Program-made: the position numbers and the translations under genes
Notes under the pieces: model-generated
Seen by the model: the letters and a program-made list of their open reading frames with translations, nothing else
Database searches by the model: none
What the model was told of the DNA's origin: nothing
Origin: Corynebacterium jeikeium
GTDB lineage: Bacteria; Actinomycetota; Actinomycetes; Mycobacteriales; Mycobacteriaceae
Assembly (NCBI RefSeq): GCF_000738265.1
Contig: NZ_JFCQ01000028.1
Coordinates: forward strand, 200,648 to 264,647
Length of the DNA: 64,000 nt
Reading direction: 5' to 3'
Shown here: positions 39,683-50,187 of the stretch, in pieces
Numbering within the stretch: the first letter of the stretch is position 1
How the letters are laid out: every line of letters begins with the position of its first letter

Positions 39683-41101
39683 ATGAGCGACCGAAGCAAG
39701 CGTGCCGATTCGACTCCTGGCCTGAACAACATCAAGCGAGACGCAATCGGTACCGTCATGGGAGTCTTGACGAAGTTCACCGGCTCCGACCTGGCAGAGA
39801 AGTACGGTCTGAGCAAGAAGGTGGACCGCGTTGCCTACCAGTCCACCAAGACCGGCATGCGCACCCTGGGTGCCGTGAACCGCCAGTTCAAGAAGATCAA
39901 GGGCTCCGGCAAGCCGGTACGTCTGGCAAACCAGACCACCGACGAGAACAACCAGCCGATCCCGACCGAAACCCCGGCACCGGGCAAGGCGCCGTTCGAC
40001 CTGACCCCGACCGAGGATCAGGAAATGATCGTCGCTGCTGTGCGCGAGTTCGCAGAAGAGCGCCTGCGCCCCACCGGCCACGACCAGAACGAAGCATCCG
40101 AGCCGGCCGAAGGTCTGCTGGAGGCTGCCGCTGAGCTGGGCGTTGCTCTGATCAACCTGCCGGAAGAGTACGAAGGCATTGCCTCCGCCTCCGGCGCCAC
40201 CACCAACGCTCTGATCGCCGAGGCTCTGGCATACGGCGACATGGGCCAGGCCGTCGCCATCCTGGCACCGGCCGGCGTGGCCAACGTCATCACTAACTAC
40301 GGTGACGACTCCCAGCAGAAGACCTACCTGCCGGAGTTCGCAGGCGAGTCCGTTCCGGCCGCAGCCGTGGTCGTCTCTGAGTCCCGCCCGCTGTTCGACC
40401 CCTTCACCCTGCAGACCACCGCCGTCCGCGAGGGAGACGACATCGTGATCAACGGTGTGAAGACCATGGTTCCGAACGCCGGCAAGGCCGAGCTGTTCGT
40501 CATCGCCGTGAATCTGGACGGCGAGAACACCTTCGTTATCGTCGAGTCCGACACCGAGGGCCTGGTTGTCGAGGCTGACCCGTCCATGGGTCTGCGCGGC
40601 GCCGCCCTGGGTCGAGTCCTGCTGAAGGACGTCCGCGTTCCGGCCAGCCAGCTGCTGGGCGGCAAGGATCTGCCGGCCGACGAGCGCAAGGAAAACTACG
40701 CAGAGATCATCCGTCGCTCCCGCCTGGGCTGGGCTGCACTGGCAGCCGGCACCGGTGAGGCCATCCTGGAGTACGCCAAGAAGTACGTCAACGAGCGCGA
40801 AGCTTTCGGCGAGCCGATCTCGCACCGCCAGGCAGTGGCCTTCATGGTCGCCAACCTGCGCATTGAGCTCGACGGCCTGCGCCTGATCCTGCTGCGCGGT
40901 GTTTCCCGCCTGGATCAGGGCCTGTCCTTCAACCGCGAAGCCGGTCTTGCCCGCCGCTACGCATCCGATAAGGGCATGGTCATGGGTCTCGACGGCGTGC
41001 AGCTGCTCGGTGGCCACGGCTTCACCAAGGAGCACCCGGTCGAGCGCTGGTACCGCGACATGCGCGCCGTCGGCATCGCCGAAGGCGTAGTCGTCGTCTA
41101 A
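39683..41101 (+). CDS. acyl-CoA dehydrogenase (first of a pair)
   Basis: A 472-residue protein with a basic, unusual N-terminal extension of about 105 residues before the dehydrogenase fold begins (LTPTEDQEMIVAAVREFAEE). The FAD and substrate regions are recognisable: VSESRPLFDP, ANGVKTMVP-type VINGVKTMVPNAGKAELF, and EAFGEPISHRQAVAFMVANL. The C-terminal FEGT-type catalytic motif of many family members is replaced by GIAEGVVVV, so the catalytic base may differ or activity may be altered. AAAGG precedes the ATG. It pairs with the next dehydrogenase 59 bp downstream; two-subunit dehydrogenases are known in actinobacteria, and a heteromer is possible. Confidence 0.88.
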   Translation: MSDRSKRADSTPGLNNIKRDAIGTVMGVLTKFTGSDLAEKYGLSKKVDRVAYQSTKTGMRTLGAVNRQFKKIKGSGKPVRLANQTTDENNQPIPTETPAPGKAPFDLTPTEDQEMIVAAVREFAEERLRPTGHDQNEASEPAEGLLEAAAELGVALINLPEEYEGIASASGATTNALIAEALAYGDMGQAVAILAPAGVANVITNYGDDSQQKTYLPEFAGESVPAAAVVVSESRPLFDPFTLQTTAVREGDDIVINGVKTMVPNAGKAELFVIAVNLDGENTFVIVESDTEGLVVEADPSMGLRGAALGRVLLKDVRVPASQLLGGKDLPADERKENYAEIIRRSRLGWAALAAGTGEAILEYAKKYVNEREAFGEPISHRQAVAFMVANLRIELDGLRLILLRGVSRLDQGLSFNREAGLARRYASDKGMVMGLDGVQLLGGHGFTKEHPVERWYRDMRAVGIAEGVVVV

Positions 41102-41160
41102 CCCCGCCACACATTCGAATCGATATCGAATAAGCATTAGGAACTTGAAGGAACCACATC

Positions 41161-42369
41161 ATGATTAATCTGGAACTCCCCAAGCGTTTGAAGGCGGGTC
41201 AGAACCAAGCGCACCAGGCCGCCGCCGAAATCTTCCGCCCCATCTCCCGCAAGTACGACCTCGCGGAGCACGAGCGCCCCGTTGAGCTGGACACCATGGC
41301 TAGCCTGGTCGAGGGAATGGCAGACGCCGGCCAGGCAATGGCTGGTGCCTCCGGTGGCCGCGGCGATGAAAAGAAGAAGGCTGAGGGCGTCAAGAATGGC
41401 GGCAACATGGCCTCCATCCTCAACGTCATCGAGACCTGCTGGGGCGACGTCGGACTCACCCTGTCCATCCCCTACCAGGGTCTAGGCAACGCAGCCGTAG
41501 CTGCCGTCGCCGACGACGAGCAGCTCGAGCGCTTCGGCAAGATCTGGGCCGCCATGGCCATCACCGAGCCGCAGTTCGGCTCTGACTCTGCAGCAGTTGC
41601 CGCCACCGCCAAGCTGGATGGCGACGAGTACGTCCTGAACGGTGAGAAGATCTTCGTCACCGCCGGCGAGCGCTGCACCCACGTTGTCGTCTGGGCATCC
41701 GTCGACAAGTCCGCAGGCCGCGCGGCCATCAAGTCCTTCGTCGTTCCGCGCGACACCCCGGGCTTCGAGCTGGTCCGCCTGGAGCACAAGCTGGGTATCC
41801 GCTCCTCCGACACCGCGCACTTCATCCTGGACAACGTCCGCATCCCGAAGGAGAACCTGCTGGGCTCCCCGGAGGTGGACACCAAGAAGGGCTTCGGCGG
41901 CGTGATGGCCACCTTCGACAACACCCGCCCGATGGTTGCCGCCATGGCCGTTGGTGTTGCCCGCGCTTCCCTGGAGAAGCTGCGCGAGATCCTCACCGAC
42001 GCAGGTGTAGAGATCGATTATGACGCCCCCGCGTGGAACCAGCCCGCAGCCGCCAGCGAGTACATTCGCCTGGAGAGCGACTGGGAAGCTGCATACCTGA
42101 TGACCCTGCGCGCAGGCTGGATGGCTGACAACAAGCAGCCGAACAGCAAGGAAGCCTCCGAGTGCAAGGCGAAGGCAGGCCGCATGGCCACCGACCTGAC
42201 CCTGCGTGCAGTCGAGATGGCCGGTGCCTACGGCTACTCCGAGCGCGACCTGCTGGAGAAGTGGGCTCGCGACTCCAAGATCCTGGACATCTTCGAGGGC
42301 ACCCAGCAGATCCAGCAGCTGGTCGTCGCCCGCCGTGAGCTGGGACTTTCCTCCAAGGAGCTCAAGTAA
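41161..42369 (+). CDS. acyl-CoA dehydrogenase (second of a pair)
   Basis: A 402-residue acyl-CoA dehydrogenase, an FAD enzyme that introduces the first double bond in beta-oxidation. AITEPQFGSDSAAVAATAK near residue 130 is the FAD signature, and ILDIFEGTQQIQQLVVAR near the C-terminus holds the typical catalytic Glu. AAGGAACC precedes the ATG. It is co-directional with, and 59 bp from, the first dehydrogenase; its stop is 18 bp from that of the convergent thiD. Confidence 0.92.
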   Translation: MINLELPKRLKAGQNQAHQAAAEIFRPISRKYDLAEHERPVELDTMASLVEGMADAGQAMAGASGGRGDEKKKAEGVKNGGNMASILNVIETCWGDVGLTLSIPYQGLGNAAVAAVADDEQLERFGKIWAAMAITEPQFGSDSAAVAATAKLDGDEYVLNGEKIFVTAGERCTHVVVWASVDKSAGRAAIKSFVVPRDTPGFELVRLEHKLGIRSSDTAHFILDNVRIPKENLLGSPEVDTKKGFGGVMATFDNTRPMVAAMAVGVARASLEKLREILTDAGVEIDYDAPAWNQPAAASEYIRLESDWEAAYLMTLRAGWMADNKQPNSKEASECKAKAGRMATDLTLRAVEMAGAYGYSERDLLEKWARDSKILDIFEGTQQIQQLVVARRELGLSSKELK

Positions 42370-42387
42370 GAGCCCACTAGAGCCTGC

Positions 42388-43260
42388 CTAGAACAGGCGC
42401 ACCGAGTGATCAACGGGGCCATGGCCTTGACCGACTAGCAACTTGTCGGCATTGGCGATGGCCTCGTTGAGCCATTTTGTGGACCATTCCAACGCATTCT
42501 CTAGCGAATCTCCCGCGCCCAGTCTGGTGGCCAGTGCGGAAGACAAAGAACACCCCGTGCCGTGGGTGTTTTTTGTTTCCACGCGCGGGGAGCTGACCTT
42601 GTGCGTCTGCCCGTTCGGGGCCACGGCAATGTTTCCGGCCTCCGGCCCAGCCAGGTGCCCCAGCTTCACGATCACGGTGGTGTCGGTTTCCCGCGCCCAC
42701 TTCGCGGCGATGTCCACGGCATCTTGCTCGCTGCTGGCAATGTCAGTCTTAGTCAGGAGTGCCAGCTCGGGGAGGTTCGGCGTCACTACCGAAGAAGCGG
42801 CAGCGAAGTCCCGCAGTGCGTCCTCGGCGTCCGCGGTGAGCAGCCGATCGCCCGAGGACGCCACCGCCACCGGGTCCAACACCGTCGTGACCTGGTGATT
42901 CTGCAGGTAATCGCGGATGGTCTGGATGGTTTGGGTGTCGCCGAGCATGCCGATCTTCACAGCATCAACGGTGACGTCGTCGAAGACGGAATCGAGCTGC
43001 GCGCGGAGGAAACCCAGCGGGGGAGTGTGGATCTCGCGCACACCCTGCGTATTCTGCGCGACCAGCGCGGTAATGACGGACATGCCGTAGCCACCCGCCG
43101 CCATGATGGACTTCAGGTCCGACTGCGCGCCCGCCCCGCCCGTCGGATCCGTACCGGCGATGGACAGCACGCGCGGACGGAGGGGTTGGTTGGGGTTGCT
43201 GGTGGTGTTGGGGTGTATGTTGCTGTTGGTGCTGTTGTTGGTGCTGCTGATCTGGCTCAT
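42388..43260 (-). CDS. thiD: hydroxymethylpyrimidine / phosphomethylpyrimidine kinase
   Basis: A 290-residue ribokinase-fold enzyme that phosphorylates the pyrimidine moiety of thiamine twice. VLSIAGTDPTGGAGAQSDLK near residue 34, VLDPVAVASSGDRLL near 130 and THGTGCSLSSALATRLGAG near 230 are the substrate and ATP motifs. The first 30 residues are a Ser/Asn/Thr/Pro-rich tract not shared by the fold. ATG at 43260 is chosen because AATAAT ends 7 nt upstream; ATG at 43269 is possible, and the frame to 43377 has no start support. No TPP riboswitch is visible upstream. Confidence 0.9.
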   Translation of the reverse strand: MSQISSTNNSTNSNIHPNTTSNPNQPLRPRVLSIAGTDPTGGAGAQSDLKSIMAAGGYGMSVITALVAQNTQGVREIHTPPLGFLRAQLDSVFDDVTVDAVKIGMLGDTQTIQTIRDYLQNHQVTTVLDPVAVASSGDRLLTADAEDALRDFAAASSVVTPNLPELALLTKTDIASSEQDAVDIAAKWARETDTTVIVKLGHLAGPEAGNIAVAPNGQTHKVSSPRVETKNTHGTGCSLSSALATRLGAGDSLENALEWSTKWLNEAIANADKLLVGQGHGPVDHSVRLF

Positions 43261-43402
43261 GCCAATCATTATTGCGCACGCTGTGGGGCACTGGCTGCGG
43301 CCAGTCACCCTTGCTGTTGTTTGAGGAAGTTGTTTCGGTTGGTGTTGTTCTGGTGATTCATGTTTTATGACGCCCACAGCCCTTGCCGGCTTTACGTATT
43401 GC

Positions 43403-43530
43403 TAAATGTCGGAAAAGTTGCAAAACTGCAGACTTGCTATTCCTGACCCTTGGTCTGCGATTCGCTGACCAGGGCTTTTGTTTTAGTAACGATCATCCCC
43501 AATAACGTTCTGCAACTTTTCCGACATTTA
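43403..43530. repeat. 128-bp element bounded by a perfect 20-bp inverted repeat
   Basis: TAAATGTCGGAAAAGTTGCA at 43403-43422 is exactly complementary to 43511-43530. Between them lie 88 bp containing a hairpin (CCCT-T-GGTC at 43447-43455, GACCAGGG at 43467-43474) followed by CTTTTGTTTT, which reads as a terminator on the plus strand. There is no ORF and no clear target-site duplication (ATTGC left, CAGTC right). A miniature inverted-repeat element, a decayed insertion sequence or a paired operator are all possible. Confidence 0.75.
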
Positions 43531-43591
43531 CAGTCTTTGGGAGAGTGCAGGGTGAAACGGGAGGGGGTGGTTAGTGTCGTCTGGCGCTTGT

Positions 43592-43631
43592 AAGTGGTGC
43601 GGGTGTGCAAGTGGTGTGGGTGTGCAAGTGG
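43592..43631 (+). repeat. 17-bp tandem repeat, 2.3 copies
   Basis: AAGTGGTGCGGGTGTGC (43592-43608) is followed directly by a copy with one change (43609-43625) and the beginning of a third. It resembles a simple slippage product. Confidence 0.7.
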
Positions 43632-43826
43632 GGGCTGATGGGGTGAGCGCTCTAGATCTAAGGGGGGTGGTGTAAGGCAAATGTCGCTAGATCGGGAATT
43701 CTGCACATGTGCTACCTCGTCCACTTTTTACGCGAAGCTCTGACCTGCGGTTTTGCTTAGTCGAAAATTGAGTTCAGTAACAGATTCCCGTTCTAACGAC
43801 ATGTGGGGCTTAGTGAGAGCTGGGCT

Positions 43827-43896
43827 CAGCCTCTCAGGCCGCCGAAGCTCCAGCCCCTCAGGTCGCCGACGCCAGCCCTTCGGGCCGCCAAAGCTC
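43827..43896 (+). repeat. 22-24-bp GC-rich tandem repeat, 3 imperfect copies
   Basis: Units begin CAGCCTCTCAGGCCGCCG (43827-43850), CAGCCCCTCAGGTCGCCG (43851-43872) and CAGCCCTTCGGGCCGCCA (43873-43896), with a partial fourth copy. They lie 18 bp beyond the stop of the acyl-CoA ligase gene and may influence its 3' end. Confidence 0.65.
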
Positions 43897-43914
43897 CAGC
43901 CTCATTCACCCCAA

Positions 43915-45678
43915 CTAGGGCTGCGGAAGCTCGCGCGGAACCACCTTGCCCACCGCGTTGCGGGGCAGCTTGTCCAGGTATACGAAGTAATGCGGCACAC
44001 TGTGGCGAGCCAAGTGAGCCTTGACCTGCAGCTTCGCCTGCTCCTCGAATTCCGCCTTCTCGGCGTCGGTCAGTTCGGCTGCGCTCTTGCCCTCCGGCAC
44101 GACCCACGCGCACAGTGCCTGGCCGAACTCCGGATCCTCCACGCCTCGCACAGCGGACTCGGCAACGAAGTCCATGGAGTTCACCACGTCCTCGGTCTCC
44201 TGCGGGAAGACGTTCTCGCCACCGGAAACGATCATGTCGTCGCTGCGGCCAGAGATGAACAGCAGCCCGTCCTCGTTGTAGTATCCCAGGTCGCCGGTAG
44301 CGACCATGCCATCGATGATTTCCTTGTCAGAGCCGGGGCGCGTGTAGCCCTCGAACAGCATGTCGTTCTTCACGAAGATGCGTCCAATCTCGCCGTCCGG
44401 CAGCTCCTTGCCATCCTCGTCCAGAATCTTCAGCGTTGTCGCCATTGGCGGCTTACCTGCCGTGTTGATGTGCTTGCGCAGCTCCTCTGGGGTGGCAATG
44501 GAAGCCCAGCTGACCTCCGTCGACCCGTACAGGTTGTACAGCACGTCGCCGAACTTCTCCTGCGTCTCGCGCACAACCTTCGGTGGCAGCGCCTCGCCGG
44601 AGGTGGCAATGATCTTCGTGCCGGGGTTGAATCCTTCCGGGACGACCTCCAGCATGCGGCGCAGCATCGTCGGCACCATGGCGATGGTGTACGGGCGGTT
44701 CTTCTCGATCAGCTTCACGGCCCCTTCAGGGGAGAATCGCCGCTGCATAATCATGGTGTTGCGCAGCGCGAGCGCCAGCTGAATCTGCGCGAATCCCCAG
44801 GTGTGGAACATCGGCGCGGAGAGGAAGGAGGGGCGGTGGTGGCGCATCGGGATGCGGCTCATGATTGACGACGCCGGCATGTACGTCTTCGGTTCCGGTC
44901 GGCGCGCGCCCTTCGGTGTGCCGGTGGTGCCGGAGGTGAGGATGATGGTGCGGCCTTGGCGTGGGCGGCTGGGAATGGACAGGTTCTCCGGGGTAGTCCG
45001 CACTACCTCGTGCAGGGTGCTCCAGTCTTCGTTGCGGGTGGCGTAGTCGCCGCTATCGATCGCGTCCTGAATATTGGAAGGCTTCTTCAGCGCAGCCTCG
45101 GCCTCGCGGGAAAGCCCCAGCGTGTCGCCGTCTTCCCAGGCGATGATCACGGGGCAGGCGTCGAAGTCCTTCGGTAGTAGCGGGAGGAACTCTTCGTCGA
45201 TAAACAGGATGTCGATCTTTTGTTCCTGTAGCACGGCTTGGGTCTGTTTTGCGGACGCCCCAGTGTTCAGCAGCACAATGTCTGTACCCAACCGACCGTG
45301 TGCGCAGAGGGTAAGGATGAAGCCGCGGTGGTTGCGGCACAGCACGCCAATACGATCGCGTTCACGGACGCCGGTGCGGAACAGGGCTTGCGCCAGGGTG
45401 GAGGATTGTTCGTGCAGCTCTTGGTAGGTCATCGACCCAGCGTCATCGATGATGGCGGTGTGGTAGGGGTCGCGTGCAGCGCCGATGGCCAGCAGGCCAG
45501 CAGGGAGGAAGCTCCACTGGATAACGCCCTTCAATGCCTTGGACGCGGCGATCGGACTCATTGAACCCAGAACGCCGGACTTGAACAGCGGCAGAGTGCC
45601 CTTTAGGAGCGTGCCCGCGGTTCCGATCTGTTCAGTGAGGGAGGGCTTCGTTAGCTGGGCGGCTGCAGCTGCGTTCAT
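43915..45678 (-). CDS. long-chain fatty acyl-CoA ligase / AMP-binding enzyme
   Basis: A 587-residue adenylate-forming enzyme. ILTSGTTGTPKGARRPEP near residue 215 is the AMP-binding loop, LYNLYGSTEVSWAS near 380 matches the A5 motif, and ISGRSDDMIVSGGENVFPQE near 475 with LPRNAVGKVVPREL at the end complete the set. It probably activates fatty acids to acyl-CoA for the dehydrogenases nearby, though mycobacterial-type FadD enzymes may also stop at the acyl-adenylate. AAGGAGAG lies 10 bases before the ATG at 45678. Confidence 0.9.
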   Translation of the reverse strand: MNAAAAAQLTKPSLTEQIGTAGTLLKGTLPLFKSGVLGSMSPIAASKALKGVIQWSFLPAGLLAIGAARDPYHTAIIDDAGSMTYQELHEQSSTLAQALFRTGVRERDRIGVLCRNHRGFILTLCAHGRLGTDIVLLNTGASAKQTQAVLQEQKIDILFIDEEFLPLLPKDFDACPVIIAWEDGDTLGLSREAEAALKKPSNIQDAIDSGDYATRNEDWSTLHEVVRTTPENLSIPSRPRQGRTIILTSGTTGTPKGARRPEPKTYMPASSIMSRIPMRHHRPSFLSAPMFHTWGFAQIQLALALRNTMIMQRRFSPEGAVKLIEKNRPYTIAMVPTMLRRMLEVVPEGFNPGTKIIATSGEALPPKVVRETQEKFGDVLYNLYGSTEVSWASIATPEELRKHINTAGKPPMATTLKILDEDGKELPDGEIGRIFVKNDMLFEGYTRPGSDKEIIDGMVATGDLGYYNEDGLLFISGRSDDMIVSGGENVFPQETEDVVNSMDFVAESAVRGVEDPEFGQALCAWVVPEGKSAAELTDAEKAEFEEQAKLQVKAHLARHSVPHYFVYLDKLPRNAVGKVVPRELPQP

Positions 45679-46110
45679 TTCTGGGTAACTCTCCTTGGGT
45701 TGGCGTTTGGGTCTGCGCCTATTGGTAGTGCCCCGGGGAACTAACCCGGAGTGGCGCCTCGACTTGAGCGGTTTATATCTTCTTAGTGGTGTACATCACT
45801 GTAATGTTCGCAAAGCAAAAAGTTCTCGGTTTGAAAAAATAACTATGCAAAGATGGCCGGTCTAAAGGCGTGCCAGGAAGGGCGTTCGCTGACGGCGTAC
45901 AGCGTCGAGAATTCCGCCCCGAATAGTTGTTGACCTGCTGATATGGGGGTATTTGGGGTCGAAGGGGCGTCGGAATAAGGCGGCGATAACGCAGTGTTGT
46001 GTGGAAGGCGATATGAGTTGCCCGCACTCACGGCTAAGGTGGGCAGCATTGGCGAATACACAAGCTAAGTCTTTGGAAACTAGCCACATCTTTTGTAAAG
46101 GGAGCACACC
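45679..46110. other. 432-bp intergenic region between the acyl-CoA ligase gene and clpC
   Basis: The region carries the divergent promoters of the two genes and a probable ClgR operator (45883-45900). AAAGGGAGC lies 12 bases before the clpC ATG. Minus-strand frames over it (45773-46061) have no homology that I can see. An AT-rich stretch at 45785-45850 is the most promoter-like part. Confidence 0.55.
45883..45900. promoter_or_regulatory. probable ClgR operator upstream of clpC
   Basis: CGTTCGCTGACGGCGTAC fits the ClgR consensus recalled for C. glutamicum (WNNWCGCYNANRGCGWWS) at every specified position except the first. ClgR activates clp protease genes after stress. The site lies about 210 bp before the clpC start, so the promoter should lie shortly downstream. 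Confidence 0.65.
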
Positions 46111-48765
<2,655 letters not shown>

Positions 48766-50139
48766 CTAAGCCTTGTTGAACGGCACTGGGCGGCCGTGGA
48801 GCACACTATCCAGCCAGTCCAGCGCCGGCAGTAGGTGCGTAAACATCGGCAGCATGTGATCGCCCAGCGGAACGGTGTGGGGGATGTTGTGCTCCACGTA
48901 GTGCACCTTCGTGCCACCCTCGGCCCACTGGCGGGCCATGCGACGGCTCTGCTCCACGGGGATCGTGTCATCATTCGTGCCATGCCCCACGTACACAGGG
49001 ACCTGGGGTGGGCGGTTGCCGATGCGTTGGGCGTCAACAAGCTTCTTAAAAGGCTCCTGCCGCAACAGTTCCGTGAGCGATTCGCCGGACTTTGTCAGGG
49101 TGCGCGTATCGGTGTAGGCGTGGCGCGCCAGTGATTCGGGGAGGCACTCGCTGGCGGTCTTGCGCAAGTATTCCTTGCCCTTGGCATTCATGCGCGACTC
49201 GACAGCATCGCGGATCTCTGGGTTAGAGATCAGGAAGCCATTCAGCGTGTAGCCCAAAGCAGCGGCCAACGGGCCGTTGTCGATGGCGGTGGAAGTCATG
49301 GCCAGATCGGCCGGCACGCCGCCGGCGTAGCCCGCCTTCAGGTTGATCTCGGGGGCGTAGGTCGAGGCCAGCTCGAGTGCTGCGGCGGAAGATCCACCAC
49401 CCTGCGAGTAACCCCACAGCGCTACCGGTGCGGACTTCGGCACCCGCTGCATGTTCTTGGCCGCGCGAGCCATGTCCAGGGTGGCGTTGCCCTGATCTAC
49501 GCGATTCATGTAGGTGTGCTGGGCCGGGGTACCCAAACCGTTCAGGTCCGTCAGCGCCACCGCCCAACCGCGGGAGAGCGCGGCGGCGACAGGGGCGGCC
49601 TCGTATTCCAGCCCCAGTGGCAGCAGCTTGCCCGGAGCGCACGCATCACCGCTGCCCTGGGTGCCCGGCGCAACGACCAGCAAAGGACGCTCGCCGCCGC
49701 CGGTGTAGGGAGCTCGGGGCACCAGGACGGTGCCGGTGACGGGGACGGTTTCACCGCGAGAGTTGGTGGAAACATAAGCCACGCGCTGGGCTTCGCTGTT
49801 GGTCCAGTCGACGAAGGGGATGCCAAGTGCGAAGTTGCTGGGGGCGGTCTTCAAGATTTCCCCTGGCTTGCCCTTCACCTGCAGCGGCAGGGAGGAGTAG
49901 AACCCGTCCGGATCGTGGCTAGGCAGGGAGCCGACGGCGGACTTGCCGCTGCCCGTGGCTGCGGCCCTGGACAGCGAACCTTCCACGGAACCATAAAAGC
50001 CACCCTGGGATGGGGCGGCTACAGCCACAGGCGTGGCGGATACGGCGGCCGCGGGCAGAAGAACTGCACAGGTCGCGGCTAGGGAACGGGTGAAACGGGT
50101 GAAGCGAAAGCGGTGGAAACTCTTAACGGGAAACGTCAT
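48766..50139 (-). CDS. secreted lipase (LIP family)
   Basis: A 457-residue alpha/beta hydrolase with an N-terminal export signal: basic residues, then ATCAVLLPAAAVSATPVAVA, and a probable cut after AVAA near residue 42. The nucleophile elbow is WGYSQGGGSS near 245, and GTNDDTIPVEQSRRMA with HNIPHTVPLGDHML supplies candidates for the Asp and His. The domain is the fungal-type secretory lipase family found in lipid-dependent corynebacteria, so it probably releases fatty acids from skin or host lipids outside the cell; the link to the fatty-acid genes nearby is inference. ATG at 50139. Confidence 0.9.
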   Translation of the reverse strand: MTFPVKSFHRFRFTRFTRSLAATCAVLLPAAAVSATPVAVAAPSQGGFYGSVEGSLSRAAATGSGKSAVGSLPSHDPDGFYSSLPLQVKGKPGEILKTAPSNFALGIPFVDWTNSEAQRVAYVSTNSRGETVPVTGTVLVPRAPYTGGGERPLLVVAPGTQGSGDACAPGKLLPLGLEYEAAPVAAALSRGWAVALTDLNGLGTPAQHTYMNRVDQGNATLDMARAAKNMQRVPKSAPVALWGYSQGGGSSAAALELASTYAPEINLKAGYAGGVPADLAMTSTAIDNGPLAAALGYTLNGFLISNPEIRDAVESRMNAKGKEYLRKTASECLPESLARHAYTDTRTLTKSGESLTELLRQEPFKKLVDAQRIGNRPPQVPVYVGHGTNDDTIPVEQSRRMARQWAEGGTKVHYVEHNIPHTVPLGDHMLPMFTHLLPALDWLDSVLHGRPVPFNKA

Positions 50140-50187
50140 AGGAAAATCCTAAACGTATTCCCCGGGAAAAGTGTTAGATATTGCTAG

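Larger units (their letters stand above)
43261..43914. other. 654-bp repeat-rich non-coding stretch between thiD and the acyl-CoA ligase gene
   Basis: No convincing gene lies here. The stretch holds a 128-bp inverted-repeat element (43403-43530), 17-bp tandem repeats (43592-43631) and 22-24-bp GC-rich tandem repeats (43827-43896), all described separately. A 95-codon minus-strand frame across the repeats (43437-43724) has repeat-derived composition and no ribosome site. Composition differs from the flanks, so the stretch looks like a site of past insertion or decay. Confidence 0.6.

Noticed and set aside
39623..41137. 504-codon minus-strand frame opposite the first acyl-CoA dehydrogenase
   Set aside because: Same codon-bias shadow effect; the dehydrogenase on the plus strand is unmistakable.
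43261..43377. Longer thiD start and a TPP riboswitch upstream
   Set aside because: The extra residues have no family similarity and no ribosome site, and none of the conserved thi-box segments is found.
43437..43724. 95-codon minus-strand frame in the repeat-rich spacer
   Set aside because: His/Thr/Pro-rich sequence derived from the 17-bp repeats, no ribosome site, and part lies inside the inverted-repeat element.
43592..43896. Possible CRISPR array
   Set aside because: Repeats are directly adjacent, imperfect and lack spacers; no cas genes are present.
45773..46061. Small minus-strand ORFs upstream of clpC
   Set aside because: They overlap the promoter and operator region, have no ribosome sites and no recognisable sequence.
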